DNA from: an uncultured Bacteroidota bacterium
Lineage (GTDB): Bacteria; Bacteroidota; Bacteroidia; Flavobacteriales; Flavobacteriaceae
DNA length: 64,000 nucleotides
Reading direction: 5' to 3'
Assembly: GCA_902546095.1 (NCBI GenBank)
Contig: CACCIQ010000002.1
Coordinates: 1-64,000, forward strand
This document shows positions 44,257 to 53,219 of the stretch, piece after piece. The notes beneath the pieces are model-generated. The model searched no databases. It had not been told where the DNA came from and was given only the letters and a program-made list of their open reading frames with translations. The first letter of the stretch is position 1; the number at the start of each line of letters is the position of its first letter. A program made the position numbers and the translations under genes.

Positions 44257-46571
44257 TTTTCAAGTAAATCTTTTAAATCAACTAAGTCTTTAACTAAAAC
44301 ATCACGAGCTTTGCTACCCTCAAAAGGACCAACAATGCCTGCTGCTTCAAGCTGATCAATAATTCTGCCAGCTCTATTGTAGCCTAATTTCATTTTTCTT
44401 TGTAATAATGAAGCTGATCCTTGCTGCGCAATGACAACTATTTCAGCAGCATCTTTAAATAATGGGTCTCTGTCTTCAACATTATCTTCCAGACTAGAAA
44501 TTGAATCTTCCTCGCATTCAGGAAGAAGGTATGCCTCTGAATATCCTCTTTGAGAACCAATAATATCAGTTATTTTTTCAATTTCATCAGTGTCAATAAA
44601 TCCACACTGAAGTCTTATTAAATCGTTGCCCTGTGTAAAAAGCATATCTCCATTACCGATCAATTGATCCGCTCCACCTGAATCTAAAATTGTTCTTGAA
44701 TCAACTTTTGCTGTTACTTTAAAAGCAATTCTAGCAGGAAAATTTGCCTTTATTAGCCCTGTAATAACATTAACTGATGGTCTTTGAGTTGCAATTATTA
44801 AATGAATACCAACTGCTCTAGCTAGCTGTGCTAGTCTCCCAATAGGGTTCTCTACCTCTTTTCCAGCAGTCATAATTATATCGGCAAATTCATCAACAAC
44901 TAAAACTAAATATGGAAGAAACTTATGACCATCGTTTGGGTTTAATTTTCTTTTCTTAAACTTCAAATTATATTCTTTAATATTTCGACACATAGCATCT
45001 TTAAGAAGCTCGTATCTTTTTTCCATTTCAATACAAAGTGATTTTAAGGTTTTTATAACTTTTTTGGTATCGGTAATTATAGATTCATCAGAATCTGGAA
45101 GTTTAGCTAAATAATGTCTCTCAATTTTATTAAACAAAGTAAGCTCAACTTTTTTAGGATCAACCAAAATAAACTTTACTTCTGCTGGATGTTTTTTGTA
45201 TAGAATTGATGTTATAATTGCATTAATACCAACAGATTTACCTTGTCCTGTTGCTCCAGCAACTAATAAATGAGGCATTTTCGTTAAATCGACAACTAAG
45301 GTCTCGTTACTTATTGTTTTTCCCAGTGCAAGAGGTAATTCCATTTCAGCATCTTGATATTTTTTAGAGCTAATTAAGGACTTCATCGAAACTATCTTTC
45401 TGTTTTTATTAGGTACTTCAATACCAATTGTTCCTTTTCCAGGAATTGGAGCAATAATTCTTATTCCTAATGCAGATAGTGACAAAGCAATATCATCTTC
45501 TAAACTTTTTATTTTTGAAATTCTAATGCCGGCCTCAGGAATAATTTCATAAAGCGTTACAGTTGGACCAATTGTAGCTTTGATTTTTTCAATTCCAATT
45601 TTATAATTTCTTAAAGTATCAATTATCTTCTCTTTATTCTCTTCTAACTCTTCCTGATTAATTGTGATAGATCCATCTTTATCATGTTCATTTAATAATT
45701 TTATTTCTGGCTGTTTAAAAGATTTTAAATCTAATGTATGATCAAATTCACCAAACTTCTTTAATAAATCTACAGAGTTTTTATCTACAGTTTCTTCATC
45801 CTTAATTTTTTCAATATCAATTGCAATTTCATCAATTAAACCATCATCATCAACATCTAATACATCTGTCTTATCATCATTAACTAAATCAATTGGTTTT
45901 TTAACAATTTGATCAATTTTAGAAAAGTTTTGGATTGTTGGTTGAACATCATTAGGTTCCATCTTAACATCTTCATTTTGATTAATTTCTTCATCTAAAT
46001 TCTCCTTAATTTCCTCAGATTTCCTTGAATCATTATAATTTTTAATTGAAGATTTTACAAGGCTTAGTATAGATACTGGAGTAATTTTAAACTTAATAAT
46101 CAAAAAAGAAATAAAACCAAAAACCAGGATAGAGATAAAACCTAAATCTCCCATAAATTCAATAATTATTGATTTAATCTCATATCCAAAAACTCCTCCA
46201 TAGATATTGTTACTGAATATATATGATGAAAATAAAGATATCCAGACCATAGATAGCAGAAGAAAAATACTTCTACTTAATATTTTATCTAAAGCACTAT
46301 TAAATGTCAAAGAGATTCCAATTAGAAACATTAGGGAAGGTATAAGAATTGCACCTAATCCAAACCCTTTGTATATCATGTAATAAGAAATCAATAAACC
46401 AAATTTTTTACCAATATTTTTAATTTCAGTTGAGCTGTCAAAAATTGTTTTAATTTCAGACTGATCTGAACTCCAAGAGAAGAAAAAAGACAACATAGAA
46501 ATGAAAATAATTATCGATAGGAGCGTTAAAAAAACACCTGATACATATTTTATGTTATTTTCATTTTTCAA
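44253..46571 (-). CDS. ftsK: DNA translocase FtsK/SpoIIIE
   Basis: FtsK pumps chromosomal DNA at the septum and coordinates dimer resolution and division. Four N-terminal transmembrane helices (about 15-165) are followed by an acidic linker (about 185-300). The ATPase motor has Walker A GATGQGKS and Walker B LVLVVDEFAD. The motor also has IATQRPSVNVITG. The C-terminal gamma domain (AQQGSASLLQRKMKLGYNRA) binds KOPS-type sequences. The length is 772 aa. It overlaps nhaC and lolA by 4 nt each. Confidence 0.96.
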   Translation of the reverse strand: MKNENNIKYVSGVFLTLLSIIIFISMLSFFFSWSSDQSEIKTIFDSSTEIKNIGKKFGLLISYYMIYKGFGLGAILIPSLMFLIGISLTFNSALDKILSRSIFLLLSMVWISLFSSYIFSNNIYGGVFGYEIKSIIIEFMGDLGFISILVFGFISFLIIKFKITPVSILSLVKSSIKNYNDSRKSEEIKENLDEEINQNEDVKMEPNDVQPTIQNFSKIDQIVKKPIDLVNDDKTDVLDVDDDGLIDEIAIDIEKIKDEETVDKNSVDLLKKFGEFDHTLDLKSFKQPEIKLLNEHDKDGSITINQEELEENKEKIIDTLRNYKIGIEKIKATIGPTVTLYEIIPEAGIRISKIKSLEDDIALSLSALGIRIIAPIPGKGTIGIEVPNKNRKIVSMKSLISSKKYQDAEMELPLALGKTISNETLVVDLTKMPHLLVAGATGQGKSVGINAIITSILYKKHPAEVKFILVDPKKVELTLFNKIERHYLAKLPDSDESIITDTKKVIKTLKSLCIEMEKRYELLKDAMCRNIKEYNLKFKKRKLNPNDGHKFLPYLVLVVDEFADIIMTAGKEVENPIGRLAQLARAVGIHLIIATQRPSVNVITGLIKANFPARIAFKVTAKVDSRTILDSGGADQLIGNGDMLFTQGNDLIRLQCGFIDTDEIEKITDIIGSQRGYSEAYLLPECEEDSISSLEDNVEDRDPLFKDAAEIVVIAQQGSASLLQRKMKLGYNRAGRIIDQLEAAGIVGPFEGSKARDVLVKDLVDLKDLLEN

Positions 46572-48022
46572 TTTGCAATTCTTTTGATCTTATAGTTTAA
46601 TGAAGCTACAATCAAGGTTGTAATAGGACTTAGCCAGTTAAAAATTGCATATACAAAGTAATCATAAACACTCACATTTAAAACAGTTGCTTGATAAGCT
46701 CCACATGTATTCCAAGGAATTAAAACTGATGTTACAGTTCCACTGTCTTCAATTGTTCTACTTAAATTTAAACTAGATAATTTCCTGTCATTATATGAAT
46801 CTGAAAACATTTTACCTGGGATTACAATTGATAAATATTGATCTGATGCTGTAATATTAACAGTTATACAACTTAATACGGTACTTGCAAATAAATTTAT
46901 TGTAGATTTTGCGATACTCAAAAGAGCTAAACTTATTGATCTTAATGCACCAATTGCTTCCATTACACCACCAAATATCATTGCGCATATAACTAGCCAA
47001 ATAGTATTTAACATTCCTGACATTCCACCAGATGTTAGAAGTTCATCAAGGAAAACACTATTTGTTTGAATGGTTGTTTTTGCAATAATTGAGTCCATTA
47101 CAATGTTATAACTAGTAACATCAGACGATGAGTTCTGTATAATTATGTTGGATATAAGCTCTGATTGAAAAATTAAACTAAAGACAGCTGCTAATATAGT
47201 TCCAACAAAAAGAGAAACAATAGGATTAATTTTTTTATAAATCATAAAAATTACAATTAATGGAACTACAAATAGAATAGGAGATATATAGAAATAATCA
47301 TTAATTGATTCAATGTAATCAACATTATTGAGATTTTCATCAGGGAGATTGATTAAATTATAAATAACAAAAAAAATAAGAGCTACGCATATAGTTGGTA
47401 CAGTCGTAATCGTCATATATTTAATGTGTTCAAAAAGATCAGAACCTGAAACTGCTGCTGCAAGATTTGTAGTATCACTCAATGGTGACATTTTATCACC
47501 AAAATAAGCTCCTGAGATTACTGCACCAGCAACGATGCCAATATCAAAACCCAAAGCTTTTCCAATTCCAATTAATGCAATTCCAATTGTGGCTGAGGTT
47601 GACCAACTACTTCCTGTAGCTAAAGCAACAATGGCACTTATAATTACGCATGATGGAAGAAAAAATGATGCATTAATTATATTAAACCCATAATATATCA
47701 TTGAGGGTATTATGCCACTAATTAACCAAGTTCCTGAAAGTGCGCCTACTAAAAGTAATATAATAATTGGTGAGCTAATTGATTTAATGTTTTTTGATAC
47801 GTTTTCAAAAATTAGTTCAGCAGATACATTGTTTTTAAATCCAACTAGGTAAGCTAGGGCAGCTCCAATTAGTAAAATAAATTGATTTGATCCATCAATA
47901 GATGAATCTCCATAAATATTTACGTTAATGTAAAGCAGAAGTACTAAAAGAACAACAGGCGTGAGGGAATCAAAAAGACTGATATTTTTATTTTGATTGA
48001 CTGAGCTTTTATCTTTCCCCAT
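46568..48022 (-). CDS. nhaC: NhaC family Na+/H+ antiporter
   Basis: This 484-aa polytopic protein resembles the NhaC family (SLTPVVLLVLLLY near the N-terminus, LATGSSWSTSATIGIALIG and SPLSDTTNLAAA in the middle, SAIVAL). NhaC-type exchangers extrude Na+ or exchange it with organic acids, fitting a marine lifestyle. It is the first gene of a five-gene operon (nhaC-ftsK-lolA-lptF/G-ribB) with 4-nt ATGA overlaps throughout. A TATATTTG element 9 nt upstream of its ATG is the likely operon promoter. Exact substrate preference is not visible. Confidence 0.9.
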   Translation of the reverse strand: MGKDKSSVNQNKNISLFDSLTPVVLLVLLLYINVNIYGDSSIDGSNQFILLIGAALAYLVGFKNNVSAELIFENVSKNIKSISSPIIILLLVGALSGTWLISGIIPSMIYYGFNIINASFFLPSCVIISAIVALATGSSWSTSATIGIALIGIGKALGFDIGIVAGAVISGAYFGDKMSPLSDTTNLAAAVSGSDLFEHIKYMTITTVPTICVALIFFVIYNLINLPDENLNNVDYIESINDYFYISPILFVVPLIVIFMIYKKINPIVSLFVGTILAAVFSLIFQSELISNIIIQNSSSDVTSYNIVMDSIIAKTTIQTNSVFLDELLTSGGMSGMLNTIWLVICAMIFGGVMEAIGALRSISLALLSIAKSTINLFASTVLSCITVNITASDQYLSIVIPGKMFSDSYNDRKLSSLNLSRTIEDSGTVTSVLIPWNTCGAYQATVLNVSVYDYFVYAIFNWLSPITTLIVASLNYKIKRIAN

Positions 48023-48031
48023 TGTTTTTTA

Positions 48032-48039
48032 CAAATATA
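48032..48039 (-). promoter_or_regulatory. TAnnTTTG promoter element of the nhaC operon
   Basis: TATATTTG on the minus strand matches the consensus and lies 9 nt from the nhaC ATG. The lpd promoter element lies about 70 bp away on the other strand. Confidence 0.5.
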
Positions 48040-48108
48040 TTTATAAAAATGGTGAATTTTCATCTTAAAATAAAGTAATAAAGGATTAAATAATAATTCG
48101 AACATTTG

Positions 48109-48116
48109 TATTTTTG
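48109..48116 (+). promoter_or_regulatory. TAnnTTTG promoter element of lpd
   Basis: TATTTTTG ends 4 nt before the lpd ATG at 48121. It argues against using the TTG at 48106 as start, since that codon would lie upstream of the promoter element. Confidence 0.5.
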
Positions 48117-48120
48117 TAAT

Positions 48121-49521
48121 ATGTCAACAAATAAATTTGATGTTGTTGTAATTGGTTCTGGACCTGGAGGATATGTATGTGCTATTAGATTAGCTCAATT
48201 AGGTTTTAAAACTGCTATTATTGAAAAATATAATTCTTTAGGTGGTACATGCTTAAATGTTGGATGTATTCCTTCCAAATCCTTACTCGATTCCTCCCAT
48301 CACTATGATGACGTATTAAAAAATGTCATGAATCATGGAATTGAAATCAATGGAGAGATTAAACTGAACTTTTCTAAAATGATTGAACGAAAAAACAATG
48401 TTGTAAATCAAACTGTTAAAGGAATTGATTATTTAATGGATAAAAATAAAATATCAGTTTTTTATGGAAAGGCTACCTTTATTGATAATAATACAGTTAC
48501 TATTGAGGGAGGCGAAAAAGTTAAATTTGATAAATGTATTATTGCAACAGGATCAAAACCAATCTCACTTCCTTTTGTAAAATTAGATAAAGAAAGAATC
48601 ATCACATCAACAGAAGCTTTGTCCCTAAAAGAAGTTCCAAAACATTTAGTGATTATTGGAGGAGGCGTAATTGGATTAGAGCTTGGACAAGTTTATAAAA
48701 GATTAGGATCAGAGGTTTCTGTCATCGAATATGCAGAAAAAATTACTCCTTTTATGGATCAAGATATTTCAAAAGAATTATTAAAGGTCCTTAAAAAACA
48801 AAAAATTAATTTTTTCCTTTCCCACGAAGTTTATGAAGTTGAAAGAAATGGAGATTCAGTAAATATTAAAGCAAATAATAAAAATGGAGATATTGTAAAT
48901 TTTGACTCTGATTATTGTTTAGTTTCTGTTGGGAGGAAACCATACACTGAAGGACTTGGTCTTGAAAATGTTAATGTAGAAACTGAAAAATCTGGAAAAA
49001 TTATTATAGATAAACATTTTAAAACTTCAGCAGAAAATATTTATGCAATTGGAGATGTTGTGAATGGCCCAATGTTAGCACATAAAGCTGAGGAAGAGGG
49101 GATTGCTGTTGCTGAAATTTTGAACGGTCAAAAACCACACATCGATTATAATTTAATTCCAAATGTGATCTATACATGGCCAGAAGTTTCATCTGTAGGA
49201 AAAACAGAACAACAACTAAATAAAGAGGAAGTAAATTACAAAGTTGGTAAATTTCCAATGAGAGCACTTGGTAGATCTAGAGCAAGTTCAGATTTAGATG
49301 GTTTTGTTAAAATAATAGCTGATAAGAAATCTGATGAAATTCTTGGCGTACACATAATAGGAGCAAGAGCAGCGGACTTAATTGTTGAGGGAGTCACTGC
49401 AATGGAGTTTAGGGCTTCATGTGAAGATATCTCTATAATGAGTCATCCACACCCTACATATTCTGAAGCAATGAAAGAAGCCGCATTATCAGCTTTAGAT
49501 AACAGACCTTTACATATCTAA
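48121..49521 (+). CDS. lpd: Dihydrolipoyl dehydrogenase
   Basis: Lpd reoxidises lipoamide in the 2-oxo-acid dehydrogenase complexes and glycine cleavage, using FAD and NAD+. GXGXXG FAD-binding (VIGSGPGGY), the redox disulfide GGTCLNVGCIPSK, the NAD site IGGGVIGLELG, the FAD motif AIGDVVNGPMLAHKAEEEG and the C-terminal active-site histidine in HPHPTYSEAM are all present. From the ATG at 48121 the protein has 466 aa. An in-frame TTG five codons upstream is less likely. The gene stands alone, with the M20 peptidase gene convergent downstream. Confidence 0.96.
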   Translation: MSTNKFDVVVIGSGPGGYVCAIRLAQLGFKTAIIEKYNSLGGTCLNVGCIPSKSLLDSSHHYDDVLKNVMNHGIEINGEIKLNFSKMIERKNNVVNQTVKGIDYLMDKNKISVFYGKATFIDNNTVTIEGGEKVKFDKCIIATGSKPISLPFVKLDKERIITSTEALSLKEVPKHLVIIGGGVIGLELGQVYKRLGSEVSVIEYAEKITPFMDQDISKELLKVLKKQKINFFLSHEVYEVERNGDSVNIKANNKNGDIVNFDSDYCLVSVGRKPYTEGLGLENVNVETEKSGKIIIDKHFKTSAENIYAIGDVVNGPMLAHKAEEEGIAVAEILNGQKPHIDYNLIPNVIYTWPEVSSVGKTEQQLNKEEVNYKVGKFPMRALGRSRASSDLDGFVKIIADKKSDEILGVHIIGARAADLIVEGVTAMEFRASCEDISIMSHPHPTYSEAMKEAALSALDNRPLHI

Positions 49522-49539
49522 ATTTATTAATATCCTTTT

Positions 49540-50607
49540 TTATCTGCTTATAATTGAGTCATACTCATTTAATAAAGCTATATATTTATTTACTCCATCC
49601 TCAATTTCACTTAAATAGATAAACTCATCAGCTGTATGAGATCTTAAAGAATCTCCTGGGCCTAGTTTTATAGATTTAATATTAATTTTAGCTTGATCAG
49701 ATAAAGTTGGGGATCCATATTTTTTAAAACCTAAATTATCCGCTGCCTTAATTATATGATGGTTTTCAGGAATGGATGATGGATTTAGATCTAAATTTCT
49801 AGGGATAACATCACAATCAAGTTTGTTTTTTAAATGACTAAAAACTTCATTGTTTGAATACATATCATTAATTCTAGCATCCAAAACAATATTCACTTCT
49901 GATGGTACAACATTATGCTGAACACCTGCATTTATTTGTGTTACAGTAAGCTTTACGTCACCAAGAATTTTTGATTTTTTAGGAAATTTGATTTTAGAAA
50001 TTTGTTCTACAATTTTTGAGGCTTTATATATAGGGTTTTCATCATTATGATGTGCAGCATGAGATGATTTTCCCTTTACGATTAAATCAAAAACTATTAA
50101 TCCTTTTTCAGCGATAGCTATATCCATTTTTGTAGGCTCTCCAATAATTGCTAAATCAATTTTAGGTAGTTTTGGTATTACACTCTTGATTCCATTTTTT
50201 CCAGATCTTTCCTCCTCTGCAGATGCTAACAAAATTAAATTAAAGTTTAAATCATCTTTATCATAAAAATGAATAAAAACCATAATTAAACAACACAGTG
50301 AAACACCTGCATCATTACTTCCTAAACCGTAAAGCTTTTCATCTTTAACGATTGGTTTAAAAGGATCAATTGTATATCCTGAATTTGGTTCAACAGTATC
50401 ATGATGAGAATTCAATAAAATGGATGGTTTATTCTTGTTATAATGCTTATTGATTGCATATATATTATTTACAGATCTAAATGTATCTATATTCTTTTCA
50501 CAAAGCCATTTTTCTAAATAATCAGCTGTTTTATCTTCATAAAATGAAAATGATTTTATAGAAATAAGTTTTTTTAACAAACTTTCAGCTTCATAAGCAT
50601 ATTTCAT
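49540..50607 (-). CDS. M20 family metallopeptidase (ArgE/DapE type)
   Basis: This 355-aa zinc hydrolase deacylates a small amide such as an N-acyl-ornithine, N-acetyl-citrulline or N-succinyl-diaminopimelate. Metal ligands occur in LNSHHDTVEP, GLGSNDAGVSL and ASAEEERSG, and the dimerisation domain starts at AEKGLIVFDLIVKGKSSHAAH. In Bacteroidota such enzymes often serve arginine synthesis. None of the other arg genes is nearby, so the substrate is open. A TATATTTG element lies 13 nt upstream of the ATG. Confidence 0.88.
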   Translation of the reverse strand: MKYAYEAESLLKKLISIKSFSFYEDKTADYLEKWLCEKNIDTFRSVNNIYAINKHYNKNKPSILLNSHHDTVEPNSGYTIDPFKPIVKDEKLYGLGSNDAGVSLCCLIMVFIHFYDKDDLNFNLILLASAEEERSGKNGIKSVIPKLPKIDLAIIGEPTKMDIAIAEKGLIVFDLIVKGKSSHAAHHNDENPIYKASKIVEQISKIKFPKKSKILGDVKLTVTQINAGVQHNVVPSEVNIVLDARINDMYSNNEVFSHLKNKLDCDVIPRNLDLNPSSIPENHHIIKAADNLGFKKYGSPTLSDQAKINIKSIKLGPGDSLRSHTADEFIYLSEIEDGVNKYIALLNEYDSIISR

Positions 50608-50620
50608 GACTCGTTTTTTT

Positions 50621-50628
50621 CAAATATA
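50621..50628 (-). promoter_or_regulatory. TAnnTTTG promoter element of the M20 peptidase gene
   Basis: TATATTTG on the minus strand ends 13 nt before the ATG at 50607. The divergent pabB gene has only a near-match, TAAATTTA, before its ATG. Confidence 0.45.
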
Positions 50629-50660
50629 CCATATATAAAACGAATTATAAGTAAATTTAA

Positions 50661-51938
50661 ATGTTGGAAAGATTCTCAAAATCATATAGAATAATAAATA
50701 AAGAAAAATTTGTTGAAAGATTAATTAATTTTTCAGTGGATCAAGACTATTTTATACTATTAAATTCAAATAATAATTCTGATAAATACGATTTATTATG
50801 TGGATATGGCGTTAAGTCTTTCATAAAATCATCTGAAAATTCTCTCACAAAACTTGATAATTTTTTTGAGTTTAAAAAAGATTGGCTTTTTGGATATATG
50901 ACTTACGATCTAAGAAATGAGATTGAAGTTTTAAATGACGACAACATAGACTTTATCAATATGCCTAATTTACATTTTTTTCAGCCAGAAATTGTATGGT
51001 TTGTTAAAGGTAAAAATGTGACCGGATTATCATTTGAAAAAGATTTAATAGATAATGATTGGAAAAAGTTTAATGAAATATCTGAAAAAGAGAAAACAGA
51101 AAAATCAAATATTGTAAATCTAAACTTAAGAAACTCTAAAAGTGAATATATAAATAAGGTAAACAAAATTAAAGAAAGAATTTTTAGAGGTGACTGCTAC
51201 GAAATGAATTTTTGTTTTGACTTATTTAGTGAATATGATGAAATTAATCCTTATGATACTTATGTTAAACTTAATAATTACACGAAGTCTCCAATGAGCA
51301 GCTTCCTAAAGGTAAATGACTTATTTTTAATTTCATCATCACCTGAAAGATTCTTGAGCAAAAATGGAGAGGATATTATAAGTCAACCTATAAAAGGGAC
51401 CGCCAAAAGAGGGGATAGTCCTGAGGAGGATAAGAAAAATATTAATGAATTATTATCAAGTCCAAAAGAATTATCTGAAAATCATATGATTGTTGATTTA
51501 GTTAGGAATGATTTGTCAAGAATTGCAAAAAAAGGTTCAGTAAAAGTTAAGAGTTTAAATACTTTAAAAACATTTAAAAGAGTTCATCAGTTAATTTCAA
51601 CAATTGAAGCGAAAGTAAGTTCAAAATTAAAGTTATCGGAAATATTAAAAGGAACTTTTCCTATGGGAAGTATGACAGGTGCTCCAAAGATTGAGTCGAT
51701 GAATATAATTGATGAATATGAATCAACGAAAAGAGGACTTTACAGTGGTTCAGTTGGATACATTAATCCGGAAATGGACTTTGACTTTAATGTTGTCATA
51801 AGATCCATAGTATATAGTAGCAGTAATAAAAGACTTTCGGTTAACATAGGAAGTGCAATTACACATAAATCTATTGCTGAAAAAGAATATGAAGAATGTT
51901 TAGTTAAGGCTGAACCAATGATTCAGTCACTTAAATAG
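50661..51938 (+). CDS. pabB: Aminodeoxychorismate synthase component I (chorismate-binding)
   Basis: PabB converts chorismate to 4-amino-4-deoxychorismate in folate synthesis, with glutamine amidotransferase PabA. The C-terminal chorismate-binding domain is intact. DCYEMNFCFDL, SSSPERFLS, QPIKGTAKRGDSPEEDKKN, MIVDLVRNDLSRI, FPMGSMTGAPKIESMNIIDE and RGLYSGSVGYI follow the family order. At 425 aa it lacks a fused amidotransferase. TrpE and MenF are alternatives, but the absence of trp neighbours and the short N-terminal domain favour PabB. The gene is followed 12 bp downstream by tilS. Confidence 0.87.
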   Translation: MLERFSKSYRIINKEKFVERLINFSVDQDYFILLNSNNNSDKYDLLCGYGVKSFIKSSENSLTKLDNFFEFKKDWLFGYMTYDLRNEIEVLNDDNIDFINMPNLHFFQPEIVWFVKGKNVTGLSFEKDLIDNDWKKFNEISEKEKTEKSNIVNLNLRNSKSEYINKVNKIKERIFRGDCYEMNFCFDLFSEYDEINPYDTYVKLNNYTKSPMSSFLKVNDLFLISSSPERFLSKNGEDIISQPIKGTAKRGDSPEEDKKNINELLSSPKELSENHMIVDLVRNDLSRIAKKGSVKVKSLNTLKTFKRVHQLISTIEAKVSSKLKLSEILKGTFPMGSMTGAPKIESMNIIDEYESTKRGLYSGSVGYINPEMDFDFNVVIRSIVYSSSNKRLSVNIGSAITHKSIAEKEYEECLVKAEPMIQSLK

Positions 51939-51950
51939 TAACTTTGAAAT

Positions 51951-53219
51951 ATGCATTCAAAATTTGTTAGTACTATTAAAAAAACCATTCCTTTAAATCA
52001 CAATGTTATTGTAGCTGTAAGTGGTGGAGTTGATAGTATGGTATTATGTGATCTTTTACTTAAATCAGAAATTAATTTTTCAATAGCTCATATTAATTAT
52101 ATGCTCAGAGGTTTAGAAAGCGATAAAGATGAATTGTTTGTAAAAACATATTGTAATAAAAATAAAATAAAATTCTTCTCAAAATCATATAATTTATCAA
52201 GTTCAAAGTCTATTCAAAAAAAAGCAAGAGATATGAGATATGATTTTTTCACTTTTTTAAGTCTAAAACACAATTATACTCACATTATGACTGCTCATCA
52301 TTTAGATGACAATATCGAAACAATTCTGATAAATATTTATAGAGGAAAAAAGCTGAACCCTTTAACAGGAATTAAAGAGATTAACAATACCATAGTTAGA
52401 CCACTATTATCGTTCACTAAGGATGATATTGTTAATTATGCGAAGAAAAATAAATTAATGTGGAGAGAGGATAAATCAAACTCTGAAAATAAATATTTAA
52501 GAAATAAAATAAGAAATATTATTATACCTAAAATCAAATCAGCTGATCCATGCTATAGAACAAATTTTACTAGACTAATAAATGAATCAAATAAAGTAAA
52601 AGTTAGTACTGATAAATATTTAGAAATCATTAATAGTGAGAATTTTATTGAGAGAAAGGATGGAATAATAGAGTCAAAAAAATCTAATTGGAAGGATTGT
52701 AATTTAAAATCTGTAGAATTTATTTCCTTTAGGAAGTATGGTTTTTTTAAAAATTCTGAGATATTAAAAATATTAGTTGCAGAAACTGGTAAAAAAATCA
52801 CTTCAAAATCACATGAAATTCTTTCAGACAGAAATAAAATATTGATAAAAAAAATTAGTTATAATAATTTTAATGAATATAACCTCATTTTAGGTATAAA
52901 TCAGTATCCATTTCAGATTAAATTGGAAAAATGTAAATTTTCAAAAAAACCCTCCAAAAATATGATTTGTATAGATAATAAAGTTTCAACACCACTGAAA
53001 ATAAGGAAGTTTCAAAAAGGTGACATTTTTTACCCTTATGGAATGATTGGGAAAAAAAAGATAAGTAAGTTTTTTAAAGATGAAAAATTATCGATTTTTG
53101 AAAAACAAAATAAATGGCTTTTAACTGATGCCAAAAATCAAGTCTTGTGGATTATTGGTATGAGAGTTGATAGAAGGTTATTAAAAACAAAAGGACAATG
53201 TTTGAAAATATCAATTTAA
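51951..53219 (+). CDS. tilS: tRNA(Ile)-lysidine synthase
   Basis: TilS adds lysine to C34 of the CAU-anticodon tRNA-Ile, so that it reads AUA. The PP-loop motif AVSGGVDSMVL (22-32), the YMLRG segment and MTAHHLDDNIETILINI are present. The C-terminal domains are complete (ISKFFKDEKLS, WIIGMRVDRR). The length is 422 aa. In this AUA-rich genome the enzyme should be heavily used. It overlaps dsbD by 22 nt, an unusually long overlap, and follows pabB by 12 bp. Confidence 0.94.
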   Translation: MHSKFVSTIKKTIPLNHNVIVAVSGGVDSMVLCDLLLKSEINFSIAHINYMLRGLESDKDELFVKTYCNKNKIKFFSKSYNLSSSKSIQKKARDMRYDFFTFLSLKHNYTHIMTAHHLDDNIETILINIYRGKKLNPLTGIKEINNTIVRPLLSFTKDDIVNYAKKNKLMWREDKSNSENKYLRNKIRNIIIPKIKSADPCYRTNFTRLINESNKVKVSTDKYLEIINSENFIERKDGIIESKKSNWKDCNLKSVEFISFRKYGFFKNSEILKILVAETGKKITSKSHEILSDRNKILIKKISYNNFNEYNLILGINQYPFQIKLEKCKFSKKPSKNMICIDNKVSTPLKIRKFQKGDIFYPYGMIGKKKISKFFKDEKLSIFEKQNKWLLTDAKNQVLWIIGMRVDRRLLKTKGQCLKISI

